Shown here piece after piece: positions 32,539 through 41,609 of a DNA stretch of 64,000 bases. A program made the translations under genes and the position numbers. Location: positions 372,001 through 436,000 of the forward strand of contig NZ_CP119779.1 of NCBI RefSeq assembly GCF_029338195.1, given 5' to 3'. The notes beneath the pieces were generated by a model that was not told the origin of the DNA, ran no database searches, and saw nothing but the letters and a program-made list of their open reading frames with translations. The stretch is from Haloarcula litorea. Lineage in GTDB: Archaea > Halobacteriota > Halobacteria > Halobacteriales > Haloarculaceae. Positions within the stretch are counted from its first letter, which is position 1. Each line of letters starts with the position of its first letter.

Positions 32539-34217
32539 CGGTCGGTTCCCGGACGCTCCACCTCGCCGTGTTCGCCGGAGCGCTCCTGATCGTCCTGTTC
32601 GGCCTCGCGTGGGTCTCCAGGAACCGTGACCGGCGGGCGGCGACCGAGTTCGCCGCCTTCCTCTGTATCGTCGGGCTCTGGGTCGGCACCGCGATCGTGG
32701 AGGTGTTCGCGGGGCCGGAGGGGGCGTACTACGCGTCGCTGGCGGGGCAGGGACTGCGGCCCGTCATGTCGGTCGCGTGGTTCTACTTCGCGTTGACCTA
32801 CGCCGGCTACGAGGACGTCCTCCGATCGACCTGGATGGCGGCGCTCGCGGCGGTCGCGCTCCTCTACTCGCTGGCGTTCAGCGCCGTCCCGCCCCTCGCG
32901 ACGACGTACGCGTACGACTCGGTCGAGACGGTCTCGACCCCGCTGGTGGCGGTCGCGCTCGAAGGTGAGACCGTCCACTTCCACCTGACCGAGATCATCG
33001 GGTACCTGTTCGTCCTCGTGGGGAGCGTCGGCCTCGTTCAGCGGCTGGTGCGAGCCGTGTACGTCGAGCAGTGGCAGACACTCGCGATCGGCGGGAGCGT
33101 CGTGGTGGTCGTGCTCCTCGACATCTTCCCCGACCTGATCGTCGGCACCGTTCCCGGGATCGACTACGCCGCCGCCGGCGTCGCGTGTTCGACGCTGCTC
33201 TTCATCGTCGCGCTGTACAGGGACGACCTGTCGCGGCACGTCCCGGTCGCACGGATGCACGTCGTCGAGAGCCTGGCTGATCCGGTCGTGGTCCTCAATC
33301 CGGATCACGACATCGTCGACTACAACCCCGCCGCCACGGAGATCCTCGCGGTGTCGGAGCCGATCGGGACGAACGCGACCGCGGCGATGCCGTGTGACTG
33401 CACACGGGAGCAGATCGAGGCGGCGATAGCGGCCGGCGAGGCGACGATCACACTCCGGGACGGGCCGACGGAGACGGTCTACGACGTGAGCGTGACGCGG
33501 GTCACGGACGGCGGCGTCGAGGCCGGCATCGCCTTCGTGTTCAGCGACGTCACGGAGCTCAGACAGCGGACCCGCGACCTCCAGCGCCAGTCCGAGCAAC
33601 TCGACGAGTTCGCGGGGATCGTGAGTCACGACCTTCGGAACCCGCTGATGGTGGCGCGGGGGAACCTCGAGTTACTGGACGACGACCAGTCGGCTCCGAT
33701 CGCCGACGCACTGGACCGGATGGACGAGATCATCGAGGACGCACTGGTGCTCGCTCGGGAAGGGCGGGCACTCGGTCGTCGTCAGTGGACGGACTTGCGG
33801 CCGGTCGCCGCCGACGCGTGGCGCAGCAGTCGGACTGGGGAGGCGGAGTTGAGAAACGAGATCCCCGAGGAGGTGCGAGTCAGCACCGACCGGAGCCGGC
33901 TCGTCACCGTCTTCGAGAACCTCTTCCGGAACAGCATCGACCACGGGCCGGACGACGTCACCGTCTCGGCCGGGACGATAGGCGAGAGCGGGTTCTACGT
34001 CGAGGACACCGGTCCCGGCGTCCCGGCGGACGCCGCGGCGGAGATATTCGAGAAGGGGTACACGACCGGCGGAGAGGGGTCGGGGCTCGGGCTGGCGATC
34101 GTCCAGTCGATCGTCGACGCCCACGGGTGGGAGATCCGGGTCGTCGACGGCGAAACCGGTGGCGCGCGGTTCGAGATCACGGGCGTGAACCTCCGGGAAC
34201 CGGCCGACGGCGAGTAG
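32532..34217 (+). CDS. Membrane sensor histidine kinase (7TM-PAS-HisKA-HATPase)
   Basis: The 561-residue kinase has seven predicted helices in about residues 5-230, as in 7TM sensor kinases. A PAS domain follows (SLADPVVVLNPDHDIVDYNP, about 248-345). The phosphoacceptor His is in FAGIVSHDLRNPLMVARG (about residues 357-374). The ATPase has N box VFENLFRNSIDHG, G1 VEDTGPGVPAD and G2 GEGSGLGLAIVQSIVDAHG, all intact. The ATG at 32532 is used because no good start lies upstream in frame; that leaves a roughly 90-nt leader with a small ORF. It is an orphan kinase with no adjacent receiver gene. Confidence 0.9.
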   Translation: MLAVGSRTLHLAVFAGALLIVLFGLAWVSRNRDRRAATEFAAFLCIVGLWVGTAIVEVFAGPEGAYYASLAGQGLRPVMSVAWFYFALTYAGYEDVLRSTWMAALAAVALLYSLAFSAVPPLATTYAYDSVETVSTPLVAVALEGETVHFHLTEIIGYLFVLVGSVGLVQRLVRAVYVEQWQTLAIGGSVVVVVLLDIFPDLIVGTVPGIDYAAAGVACSTLLFIVALYRDDLSRHVPVARMHVVESLADPVVVLNPDHDIVDYNPAATEILAVSEPIGTNATAAMPCDCTREQIEAAIAAGEATITLRDGPTETVYDVSVTRVTDGGVEAGIAFVFSDVTELRQRTRDLQRQSEQLDEFAGIVSHDLRNPLMVARGNLELLDDDQSAPIADALDRMDEIIEDALVLAREGRALGRRQWTDLRPVAADAWRSSRTGEAELRNEIPEEVRVSTDRSRLVTVFENLFRNSIDHGPDDVTVSAGTIGESGFYVEDTGPGVPADAAAEIFEKGYTTGGEGSGLGLAIVQSIVDAHGWEIRVVDGETGGARFEITGVNLREPADGE

Positions 34218-34430
34218 GTAGCGACACAGAGGGGCGTCCCGGCGGTGGGACGGCCGCCGCCGCAGCGAGGTGCTGTCGGGCGGTGGCGACGACTGCGCCC
34301 CAACCGCGTCCCGCGGTCCGGAACGCCGCGACCGCCAGGCGGAGCGGTGCGGGTCGACCGCCCACGGGGAGACGTGCGCCTGCGCGTCGACTGCCGCGCG
34401 CCGCGGGACCGTCCCCGACCGCCGCGGGCG
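34218..34430. other. GC-rich intergenic stretch, no gene seen
   Basis: The 213 bases lie between the histidine kinase and the convergent zinc-finger gene. They are very GC-rich, with no TATA-like element and only frames without haloarchaeal codon character. It is probably a 3' untranslated or spacer region. Confidence 0.4.
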
Positions 34431-34673
34431 TCACTCGCGAGTGAGCTGGATGAGCCCCTCCTTCAGCGCGGCCTCGAACCGGTCGTCGAGCGCCATCGAC
34501 TCCCAGTCCTCGGGGAGCTGCTCGGCCGGTAGCGACTCCAGGGAGTCCACCAGCGAGCGGTGGAGGAAGCGACCGTTCTCGCCGCACTCGTCGCAGGTGC
34601 GGATGAGCGAGCGCACCTCGTAGGAACGCTCGACGGTCGCTTGACAGTGCGCACAGACGTACGTCTCTGTCAC
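34431..34673 (-). CDS. Small zinc-finger protein
   Basis: The 80-residue protein is called from the GTG at 34671-34673 (MTETYVCAHC); a GTG at 34692-34694 would add seven residues. Two CxxC pairs, YVCAHCQATVE and RTCDECGENGR, form a zinc ribbon in the first 36 residues. A helical acidic C-terminal part follows (RSLVDSLESLPAEQLPEDWE, FEAALKEGLIQLTRE). It may bind nucleic acid or protein; no function is known. The inverted repeat AGGTGTAACACCT lies between the two candidate starts. Confidence 0.7.
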   Translation of the reverse strand: MTETYVCAHCQATVERSYEVRSLIRTCDECGENGRFLHRSLVDSLESLPAEQLPEDWESMALDDRFEAALKEGLIQLTRE

Positions 34674-34934
34674 GGGTAGGTGTAACACCTCCACCTACTC
34701 GGATGTTGTGACACCCGCCGGTCGTCCGCCGCGGGGGAGCGAGCGGTCTCCCCACTCCTCCGCGGCTCCCTGTCTCGCGGGCGTGCCGGCTCGACTTTCA
34801 GGGGGCGCTGGCGCGGCCTCGCTACCGGTCGCCGTTCCGGTCCGCGGTGCTGGCTCCGAACCGCGCTACTCCTCGCGGGTCACTACGTTCCCCGCTCGGA
34901 CGGTTGGAGACACCTCACTCCCTTCGGCGTCTCC
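34674..34934. other. Intergenic region with inverted repeats near the zinc-finger gene start
   Basis: AGGTGTAACACCT (34678-34690) is a perfect palindrome around one central base. It overlaps a wider repeat, GTAGGTG and CACCTAC, around 9 bases. The remaining 240 bases up to ilvD are GC-rich spacer without a plausible gene. The palindrome could control the zinc-finger gene transcriptionally or as an RNA hairpin near the start codon. Confidence 0.4.
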
Positions 34935-36662
34935 CTACTCCCACTTCGCGCCCGGGTTCGTCACGGCACCGTTCGCGGCCGAGCCGAAGTCGCGGTGGTA
35001 CTTCGCCAGCACGCCGTTCGTGTAGTTGGGTTCGGGGTCGTGGTCCGCCAGGCGGCGCTGGATCTCCTCGTCGGAGAGGTCCACCGACAGTTCGTGGTCG
35101 TCGATGTCGATGGTGATGGTGTCGCCGTCCTCGACGGCGGCGATGGGGCCGCCGACGAACGCCTCGGGGGCGACGTGACCGATGGAGAACCCCCGCGTCG
35201 CGCCGGAGAACCGGCCGTCCGTGAGGAGGGCCACGTCCTCCGAGTGACCCTGCCCGGCGACGGCGCTCGTGACGCCGAGCATCTCCCGCATCCCGGGGCC
35301 GCCCCGTGGCCCCTCGTTGCGGATGACGATGGCGTCGCCGCTCTCGACGCGGCCCTCCTGGACGTACTCCATCGCCGCGGACTCCTCCTCGAAGACGCGA
35401 ATGGGGCCCTCGTGGTGGAGGTGGTCCTCGCCGGTGATCTTGATGACCGCGCCCTCGGGCGCGAGGTTCCCCGAGAGGATGCGGATGGCCCCGCGCTCGT
35501 GGATGGGGTCCGCGACCGTGTGCAGGAAGTCGACGTCCAGGTCCTCGATGGCCGGCGGCGCGAGGTCGGCGAGTTCCTCGGCGATGGTGTTGCCGGTGAC
35601 CGTCAGCGCGTCGCCGTGGAGCAGGTCCGCCTCCAGCAGCGCGTTCAGCACGACCGGGACGCCGCCGACCTCGTGGAGGTCGTTCATCACCTTCTCGCCG
35701 CCGGGCTGGAGGTCGGCGATCTTCGGCGTCCGGGCGCTGATCTCGTTGAACGTCTCGATGTCGAGGTCGACGCCGGCCTCCGCCGCCAGCGCCAGCAGGT
35801 GGAGGACGGCGTTGGTCGAGCCGCCGACAGCCACCTGGAGGGCGATGGCGTTCTCGAAGCTCTCGACGGAGAGGAAGTCGGAGGGCCGGCGGTCGTTCTC
35901 GACGACGTCGAGAACGAGTTCGCCGCTCTCTCGGGCCACGTCGTAGCGGGACTCGTGTTCGGCCGGCGGCGAGGCGCTGCCCAGCGGCGCGAACCCGAGC
36001 GCCTCGGAGATGGAGGCCATCGTGTTCGCGGTGAACATCCCGCCACAGGAGCCGGCCCCGGGGCAGGCGTTGCGCTCCATCTCGTCGAGTTCGTCCTCGC
36101 TCATCTCGCCGTCGGCGACGGCCCCGACGCCCTCGAAGACGTTCTGGATGGTGATCTCGCGGCCGTCGTGCTGCCCGGGCATGATCGAGCCGCCGTAGCA
36201 GAAGACGCTCGGGAGGTCCGTCCGGATGGAGGCCATCATCATCCCCGGCATGTTCTTGTCGCAGCCGCCGATGGTGACGAGCCCGTCCATCCGCTCGCCG
36301 AACGAGACCAGTTCGACCGAGTCGGCGATGACCTCCCGGGAGATCAGGGAGGCCTTCATCCCCTCGGTCCCCATCGAGATGGCGTCGGAGATGGTGATGG
36401 TGCCGAACTCGATGGGCATCCCGCCGGCGGCGTCGATCCCCTCGTAGGCGGCGTCGGCCACGTCGTCTAAGTGGACGTTACACGGCGTGATGTCGGCGGC
36501 GGGGTTGGCGACGCCGACCATCGGCGAGGCGAGGTCCTCGTCGTCGTACCCCATCGCGCGGAACATCGCGCGGTGGGGGGCCTTCTCCACGCCCTCGGTG
36601 ACTTCGTTCGACCGGAGCTCCGGGTCCTTCTCCGGGCGCTCGCGGCGTTCCTGCTTGCTCAT
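34935..36662 (-). CDS. ilvD: Dihydroxy-acid dehydratase
   Basis: The 575-residue iron-sulphur enzyme makes 2-keto acids for valine, isoleucine and pantothenate synthesis. The cluster and substrate motifs are present: [52 protein letters not shown] and [12 protein letters not shown] with [19 protein letters not shown]. The ATG at 36660-36662 has CTTAAGAT on the minus strand about 27 bp upstream; a further ATG at 36686 would lie on the promoter. No other ilv genes are nearby. Confidence 0.97.
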   Translation of the reverse strand: MSKQERRERPEKDPELRSNEVTEGVEKAPHRAMFRAMGYDDEDLASPMVGVANPAADITPCNVHLDDVADAAYEGIDAAGGMPIEFGTITISDAISMGTEGMKASLISREVIADSVELVSFGERMDGLVTIGGCDKNMPGMMMASIRTDLPSVFCYGGSIMPGQHDGREITIQNVFEGVGAVADGEMSEDELDEMERNACPGAGSCGGMFTANTMASISEALGFAPLGSASPPAEHESRYDVARESGELVLDVVENDRRPSDFLSVESFENAIALQVAVGGSTNAVLHLLALAAEAGVDLDIETFNEISARTPKIADLQPGGEKVMNDLHEVGGVPVVLNALLEADLLHGDALTVTGNTIAEELADLAPPAIEDLDVDFLHTVADPIHERGAIRILSGNLAPEGAVIKITGEDHLHHEGPIRVFEEESAAMEYVQEGRVESGDAIVIRNEGPRGGPGMREMLGVTSAVAGQGHSEDVALLTDGRFSGATRGFSIGHVAPEAFVGGPIAAVEDGDTITIDIDDHELSVDLSDEEIQRRLADHDPEPNYTNGVLAKYHRDFGSAANGAVTNPGAKWE

Positions 36663-36784
36663 ACTCCGAGTGAGGAAACGGGGCATCTTAAGCGCCCTGT
36701 ACTCGTGGTACCGTCACCCAGGGCTGGCTGGCGAAACCGTCCGGTGGCAGTAGCTTCTTTCCCGGGGGTCGCCAACCCCGGCGT

Positions 36785-37750
36785 ATGGCGACGGTCACGA
36801 CGGCGGCGCGGCTCCACTTCGGCTTCCAGAACCTCTCGCTGGCCCACGACCGGCTCTACGGCGGCGTCGGGCTCGCGCTCGACGAGCCGCGGTTGGTCCT
36901 CGCGGCCGAACCGGCCGAGACGGTGCGGTGTGACGACGACGAGGCCGAGCCGTACGTCCGGCGGGTCGTCGAGGCCCTGGACGTGCCGGGGGCCGAAGTG
37001 ACGGTCCGCGAGCGGTTCCCGCGCCACGTCGGCCTCGGCAGCGGCACACAGCTGGCGCTGGCGTCGCTGATCGCCGTCGCACGCGCGCACGACCTGACCG
37101 CCGACGCCCGGACGGTCGCGCCGCGACTGGGGCGGGGCGGCCGAAGCGGCGTCGGCGTCGCCGCCTTCGAGCGCGGCGGGTTCGTCGTCGACGGCGGCCA
37201 CCCGACCGAACGGTTCACCGCCGAACCGCCGGCGGAGGGCGACTGGGACGTGCCGCCGGTGGTGTCCCGCCACGACGTGCCCGCGCGCTGGCGGTTCCTC
37301 GTGATCGTCCCCGACAGCGACCCCGGGCAGAGCGGCAGCGAGGAAGACAGCAGTATGCGGGCGGCCATCGAGCGGGCCGACCCCGGCATCGGCGACGAGA
37401 TCGCGGCCCTGCTCACCCGGACGCTCCTACCGGCGATCGCCACCCGCGATCGGGGGACTTTCGGCCGCGCCGCCGCCCGCCTGGGCCGTCTCAACGGCGC
37501 GTGGTACGCCGACGAACAGGGTGGGGTCTACCGCCCGCCCGCCGGCGACATCATCGAGTCGCTGACCGGCGCGCCGTCGGTCACGGGTGCCGGGCAGTCC
37601 TCGTGGGGACCGACGGTGTGGGGCCTGACCGACGCCGATCGGCAGGGCGACGCCCGGGCCGCCGGCGAGCGCGCGCTCGACGCGGCCGGCGTCGACGGCG
37701 ACGTGTTGCTCGCTGCCCCCCGCAACACCGGAGCGTCCCTCTCGGAGTGA
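36785..37750 (+). CDS. Beta-ribofuranosylaminobenzene 5'-phosphate synthase homologue (GHMP family)
   Basis: This 321-residue protein is of the beta-RFAP synthase type, the enzyme that starts methanopterin synthesis from p-aminobenzoate and PRPP. The start TTAARLHFGFQNLSLAHDRL matches the family N-terminus. FPRHVGLGSGTQLALASLIA is the GHMP loop, and LGRGGRSGVGVAAFERGGFV follows. C-terminal QSSWGPTVWGLTD is also typical. Halobacteria are not thought to make methanopterin by the methanogen route, so the actual product is uncertain. CTTCTTTCCC precedes the ATG by about 27 bp. Confidence 0.85.
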   Translation: MATVTTAARLHFGFQNLSLAHDRLYGGVGLALDEPRLVLAAEPAETVRCDDDEAEPYVRRVVEALDVPGAEVTVRERFPRHVGLGSGTQLALASLIAVARAHDLTADARTVAPRLGRGGRSGVGVAAFERGGFVVDGGHPTERFTAEPPAEGDWDVPPVVSRHDVPARWRFLVIVPDSDPGQSGSEEDSSMRAAIERADPGIGDEIAALLTRTLLPAIATRDRGTFGRAAARLGRLNGAWYADEQGGVYRPPAGDIIESLTGAPSVTGAGQSSWGPTVWGLTDADRQGDARAAGERALDAAGVDGDVLLAAPRNTGASLSE

Positions 37751-37834
37751 GCGGCGGTCGGCGACCCGCCCGCGCTGGCCGCCACCGCCGCCGGCGGGAC
37801 AAGTGTTTAAGCGACCCCGGGCACGAACGCGTGT

Positions 37835-38671
37835 ATGGAGCGCATCCCGTTCGGGATCAAGCAACTCGACAGCATCGTCAACGGCGGTGCGCCGGCGGGG
37901 AGCGTCGTGTTGCTGTCGGGCGAGGCCGGAGCCGGCTCGCGGGAGTTCGTCCACACGAGCGCGCTCGTGACCGCGCTGGCCGAGACCGACGAGGAGCTGT
38001 TCGATCTCCACTACGGGTCGCCGTCGGACGACGCGCGGCTCCCGGAGTCGGTCCACTACATCTCCTTTACCGGCACCGAGACGCAACTGGCCGACGAGAT
38101 GCGGCTCGCGATGGACGACGACCTCGTCGACGCCGGGCTGCGGGGAGTGGAGTTCCACGACCTCTCCGAGCGGTACTTCCACGTCAGCCCCGTCCCGCGG
38201 GAGTGGTACGCCGAGGAGACGCCCAGCATCAAGGACCTGCGGACGCGCAACGAACGCGAGGACCTGCTGGGGGCGCTGGGGACGAAACTCAACGAGACAG
38301 CGGCGGGGAACCTCGTCGTCATCGACTCGCTGTCGGACCTCGTCGCGGCGATGGGCGAGGAGCTCTCGTGGGCCGACATCACCTACCTCGTCTCCGGCCT
38401 CCAGAAGGCCGCCCACCGCTGGGGCGGGCTGATCCTCCTGCACCTCAACCACGAGACGCTGACCGACACCCGGCGGGGACAGCTGAGCGAGGCCGCCCAC
38501 GGGACGATGGAGTTCGCCTGGGAGTCCGGCGGCTCGACCCGCGCCCGGACGCTGGTCGTCAAGCAGTTCCGCGGCGTCCTCTCCCAGATCGAGGAGGAGA
38601 ACATCGTCCAGTTCGAGACCGAGATCGGCGAGGCCGGGTTCGACATCAGCGACGTGCGGAAGATCCGGTGA
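37835..38671 (+). CDS. KaiC/RAD55-like RecA-superfamily protein with altered Walker A
   Basis: The 278-residue protein begins with the KaiC pattern IPFGIKQLDSIVNGGAPAGS. Its P-loop reads SGEAGAGSREFVHTSA (about residues 29-44), so the invariant GK[ST] is GSR. Walker B is NLVVIDSLSDLVAAMGEEL (about 155-173), and a late strand has GGLILLHLNHETLTDTRRGQ. Loss of the lysine suggests weak or no ATP hydrolysis. GTGTTTAAGCG lies about 27-30 bp before the ATG. Its role may be scaffolding or regulation, as proposed for HTR-like haloarchaeal proteins; this is not established. Confidence 0.8.
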   Translation: MERIPFGIKQLDSIVNGGAPAGSVVLLSGEAGAGSREFVHTSALVTALAETDEELFDLHYGSPSDDARLPESVHYISFTGTETQLADEMRLAMDDDLVDAGLRGVEFHDLSERYFHVSPVPREWYAEETPSIKDLRTRNEREDLLGALGTKLNETAAGNLVVIDSLSDLVAAMGEELSWADITYLVSGLQKAAHRWGGLILLHLNHETLTDTRRGQLSEAAHGTMEFAWESGGSTRARTLVVKQFRGVLSQIEEENIVQFETEIGEAGFDISDVRKIR

Positions 38672-38770
38672 CCCGGCGAGACATCGCCGCTCCCGCGGGC
38701 TCCGTGTCAGTCTCAGCGCCTGAAACCGGCGGGGAACCCTTAACTATCTGTTTCCGATAAAGGACACGTA

Positions 38771-39682
38771 ATGGCCAGTGAGTCGACGGAGGAGGGGGCC
38801 GTGACGATCGAGTTGCCGCCGGAACTCGACGAGTGGCTCGACGAACAGGCCGGCGCGCTGGGCGTGTCTCGGGAGGCCGTCGTCCGGCAGCTACTCGCGT
38901 CGTACCGGACGACCGCCGAACTCGACGACGACGCGACGGTCGAGGGGTTACTGGACGTGGAGGCGGCCGTCGAGGACGCGATGCAGGACGAACTCGACGC
39001 GGCCGTCGCGGCCGCCGTGGCCGACGCGCTCGACGGGCAGGTCGACGCGGCCGTCGAGTCGGCCGTCGGCGACCGTCTCCCCGAGATCACGGCGGCCGTC
39101 GAGGACCGGCTCGACGACCGCGTCGAGGCGGAGTTCCAGGAGAAGATCGAGGACGTCCGCGAGCGGATCGTCCAGGTGAAGAAGGAGGCCGACGCCAAGG
39201 CTCCGGCCGATCACGACCACCCGGAGTTCGAGGCGGTGGACGAACTCGAGACGGAACTGACCGAACTGAACCGCGAACTCGTCGAGGTCCGCGACCACGT
39301 CGAGGAGGAGCTCGCCGACCGCGAGGCCGAGATCGACGACGTGGACGAGCGCGTCGACGGCCTCGCGGCCCGCGTCGACGACGCCGAGGACAAGCTCCAG
39401 CGGGTCGCGTGGGTCGTCAGCGACCTGCGGGACGAGGTCGGGGGCCGCGACGCGCACCAGCGCGCGGTCGACCGCATCAAGCGGGCCGCGGCACAGGAGG
39501 GCATCTCGACCGCGAACTGCGAGAGCTGCGGGGAGTCGGTGGACGTCAGCCTGCTGACCGACCCGGAGTGTCCCCACTGCGGGTCGACGGTGTCGGACGT
39601 CCGCCCCGAGGGCGGGATCTTCCGGACGAAGGCGCGGCTCGTCACCGCCGCACAACTGGAGTCGGGGGCCGACGATGAGTGA
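38771..39682 (+). CDS. Ribbon-helix-helix/coiled-coil/zinc-ribbon protein
   Basis: The 303-residue, very acidic protein has three parts. Residues 10-45 look like a CopG-type ribbon-helix-helix (GAVTIELPPELDEWLDEQAG, VSREAVVRQLLASYRTT). Residues 55-225 form a long helical region, with an Ala/Val/Asp-rich part then a classic coiled coil (DELETELTELNRELVEVRDH, VDERVDGLAARVDDAEDKLQ). Residues 245-275 hold two CxxC knuckles (CESCGES, CPHCGST). It may be a DNA-binding structural or regulatory protein. It overlaps the next gene by 8 bp. Confidence 0.75.
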   Translation: MASESTEEGAVTIELPPELDEWLDEQAGALGVSREAVVRQLLASYRTTAELDDDATVEGLLDVEAAVEDAMQDELDAAVAAAVADALDGQVDAAVESAVGDRLPEITAAVEDRLDDRVEAEFQEKIEDVRERIVQVKKEADAKAPADHDHPEFEAVDELETELTELNRELVEVRDHVEEELADREAEIDDVDERVDGLAARVDDAEDKLQRVAWVVSDLRDEVGGRDAHQRAVDRIKRAAAQEGISTANCESCGESVDVSLLTDPECPHCGSTVSDVRPEGGIFRTKARLVTAAQLESGADDE

Positions 39683-40280
39683 CGACGAGCCCGGCGACGA
39701 CCCGTTCGACGAGTTCGACCCGGCGGACGAGCGGGAGGGGGACCCGTTCGACGCCCTGGACGCACCCGGCGAGGAGTCCGACGACGGGCAGCCGGCGACG
39801 CGGGACGACCGACCGGGGCCGGCCGACGGCGGCCTGTTCGACGGCGTCGCCGACGACGCCGACGGGACGGTCCCGTTCCCGGACGACGACGCCGCGGAGA
39901 CGCCCGGCGAGGACCCCGTCCGGGAGGGACCGGTCGACCCCGGCGACCCCTTCTCCGGGATGGAGGACCGCGAGGGCGACCCCTTCGGCGGGGCCGAGAG
40001 CCCCTTCGAGCAGGTCGACGTGGGCTCGGTCGACGCCGACGAGGTGTGGGAGTCGCTGGGGGACGACACGGACGACCGGACCGTCGAGTTCGCGGGGAGC
40101 CGCTACGCCGAGGTGTCGAAACACCGCTACTGCGAGCAGTGCGAGTACTTCTCCGGGCCGCCCGAGGTCCGCTGTACGCACGACGGCACCGAGATCGTCG
40201 AGTTCCTCGACATGGAGACGGTCCGGCTGCTCGACTGCCCGCTCGTCGCCGAGCAGCGGGCGCTCGGCAACGACGAGTGA
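39675..40280 (+). CDS. Highly acidic protein with C-terminal cysteine motif, unknown function
   Basis: Of the 201 residues, the first 130 are a disordered, Asp/Glu/Gly/Pro-rich stretch with four GDPF-like repeats (GDDPFDEF, GDPFDAL, GDPFSGM, GDPFGGA). The last 60 residues form a folded module, HRYCEQCEYFSGPPEVRC, then THDGTEIVEFLDMETVRLLD and a final CPLV. Its four cysteines may bind zinc. The gene lies between the coiled-coil gene (8-bp overlap) and tfs. Function is unknown; the repeated GDPF peptides could be protein-docking sites. Confidence 0.7.
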   Translation: MSDDEPGDDPFDEFDPADEREGDPFDALDAPGEESDDGQPATRDDRPGPADGGLFDGVADDADGTVPFPDDDAAETPGEDPVREGPVDPGDPFSGMEDREGDPFGGAESPFEQVDVGSVDADEVWESLGDDTDDRTVEFAGSRYAEVSKHRYCEQCEYFSGPPEVRCTHDGTEIVEFLDMETVRLLDCPLVAEQRALGNDE

Positions 40281-40359
40281 CGGCCTCCCGGGCGTGAACG
40301 GCTCGCCCCTCGAAGACCGAGAGGTAACGCCTTTGGGCGACGACCCACCAGGTCCGGGT

Positions 40360-40683
40360 ATGCAGTTCTGCGACGACTGCGGTTCGATGATGCACGCGGA
40401 CGGCGACGAGATGGTCTGTGGGAGCTGCGGGGCTCGGGTCGCCAAGGACGAGGACCGCGCCGCCGCGTTCGTCAGCACCGACGAGCAGAGCGACGACGAC
40501 GTCATCGAGACGGAGGCCGACGCCAACTTCGAGGGGAAACCGACGGCCGACGACGTGACCTGCGAGGAGTGTGGCCACGGGAAGGCCTGGTACACGATCA
40601 AGCAGACCGGCGCGGCCGACGAACCGCCGACGCGCTTCTTCAAGTGCCAGGAGTGTGGCTACCGCTGGCGGGAGTACAACTGA
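40360..40683 (+). CDS. tfs: Transcription factor S (TFS), RNA polymerase cleavage factor
   Basis: The 107-residue protein reactivates stalled archaeal RNA polymerase by stimulating transcript cleavage, like TFIIS. The N-terminal ribbon is FCDDCGSMM and MVCGSCGAR. The C-terminal ribbon is TCEECGHGKAWY and FKCQECGYRWREY. Between these last two lies the acidic hairpin GAADEPPTRF, whose Asp-Glu pair is the catalytic element, so it should be active. The ATG at 40360 has GCCTTTGGG about 28 bp upstream. Confidence 0.95.
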   Translation: MQFCDDCGSMMHADGDEMVCGSCGARVAKDEDRAAAFVSTDEQSDDDVIETEADANFEGKPTADDVTCEECGHGKAWYTIKQTGAADEPPTRFFKCQECGYRWREYN

Positions 40684-40745
40684 TGGCTCAAACGCCGGTC
40701 GGACCGTCCTGAAGGCACTTATCCCGACGCCCGGAACGCGCGGGT

Positions 40746-41606
40746 ATGGATCGCCGCCGCTTCCTCGCCCTCTCGGCCTCGCTCGCCGCCGGGGCGGGCT
40801 GTTCACGCGTCGAGGCACCGCCCGACGACACGGTCACGCCCGTTCCGAGTCCGGACCCGACGGCCACGGGTACGGGGGGTGCCGGCACCGTCGAGTCCGC
40901 GACCGTCCAGCCGGGCTACGTCGGGCCGACCACGCCGGACTCGATCGGCGTGTTCGACGACGCCGGCCAGTACCTCCTGGTGTGGCTGCGTGCCGAGGGC
41001 GGCGCACCGCCGAGAGACGAGGTCGTCTTCGAGTTCGACGGCGAGAGCTACTGGCCGACGGCACCCCCGCAAGGGCTCTACCGCGACGACGACTGGGCGG
41101 TCCGCTACGGCGAGGCCGGCGGCCCGCTGCTGTTCGGGCTGCCCGGGACCGGCGACGCGGGCGGGACGCGGCTGACGTGGCCCGGCGGGGAGTGGGTCCC
41201 CGGCGAGACGGTCCGGGAACGGCTCGCCACGCCGCCGGCGACGGTCGGCGTCGCGCTGGACGGGCCGACCGTCGTCGACGAGGACGACGACCCGACCGTC
41301 GCGGTCACCGTGACCAACGAGAGCGAACGGACCGGGCGCTACGTCCTCGCGCTCAACCGCACCGGCCCGCGGATCGCGTACACCCCGGTCGCCCGACTCT
41401 CGGGGGTGCTCGACCCCGTCGGGACCGCGACCCACGAGTTCGACGCGCCCAGTCCCTACGAGGCCGAGCCGCCGCGGGAGACGACCTATCGGCTCGACGC
41501 GCCGGGCGAGGCCGAGGACGCCAGTCTGACCGTCCGCCCCGCCGCCTCGGCGACGCCCACGGGGCCGGTCACGGAGCGGTCGCCGACCGGGACCGACAGC
41601 CGGTAG
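40746..41606 (+). CDS. Predicted Tat-exported lipoprotein of unknown function
   Basis: The 286-residue protein has the signal MDRRRFLALSASLAAGAGC, with a twin-arginine and a lipobox cysteine at residue 19. A Pro/Thr/Asp spacer follows. The mature part has a conserved-looking N-terminal segment (YVGPTTPDSIGVFDDAGQYL, EVVFEFDGESYWP) and a later Ig-like beta domain (DDDPTVAVTVTNESERTGRY). The tail is Thr/Ser/Pro-rich. No enzyme motif is seen. It converges on the ZIP gene 3 bp away. GCACTTATCC lies about 30 bp before the ATG. Confidence 0.75.
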   Translation: MDRRRFLALSASLAAGAGCSRVEAPPDDTVTPVPSPDPTATGTGGAGTVESATVQPGYVGPTTPDSIGVFDDAGQYLLVWLRAEGGAPPRDEVVFEFDGESYWPTAPPQGLYRDDDWAVRYGEAGGPLLFGLPGTGDAGGTRLTWPGGEWVPGETVRERLATPPATVGVALDGPTVVDEDDDPTVAVTVTNESERTGRYVLALNRTGPRIAYTPVARLSGVLDPVGTATHEFDAPSPYEAEPPRETTYRLDAPGEAEDASLTVRPAASATPTGPVTERSPTGTDSR

Positions 41607-41609
41607 CGG

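Noticed and set aside
34695-34934. GC-rich spacer upstream of ilvD as a decayed gene or mobile element
   Set aside because: No residual motif, terminal repeat or transposase fragment could be seen in any frame.
39721-39995. Repeated GACCCGTTC/GACCCCTTC segments as a CRISPR-like or tandem repeat
   Set aside because: They encode the GDPF-like peptide repeats of the acidic protein, with irregular spacing, and are explained by coding.
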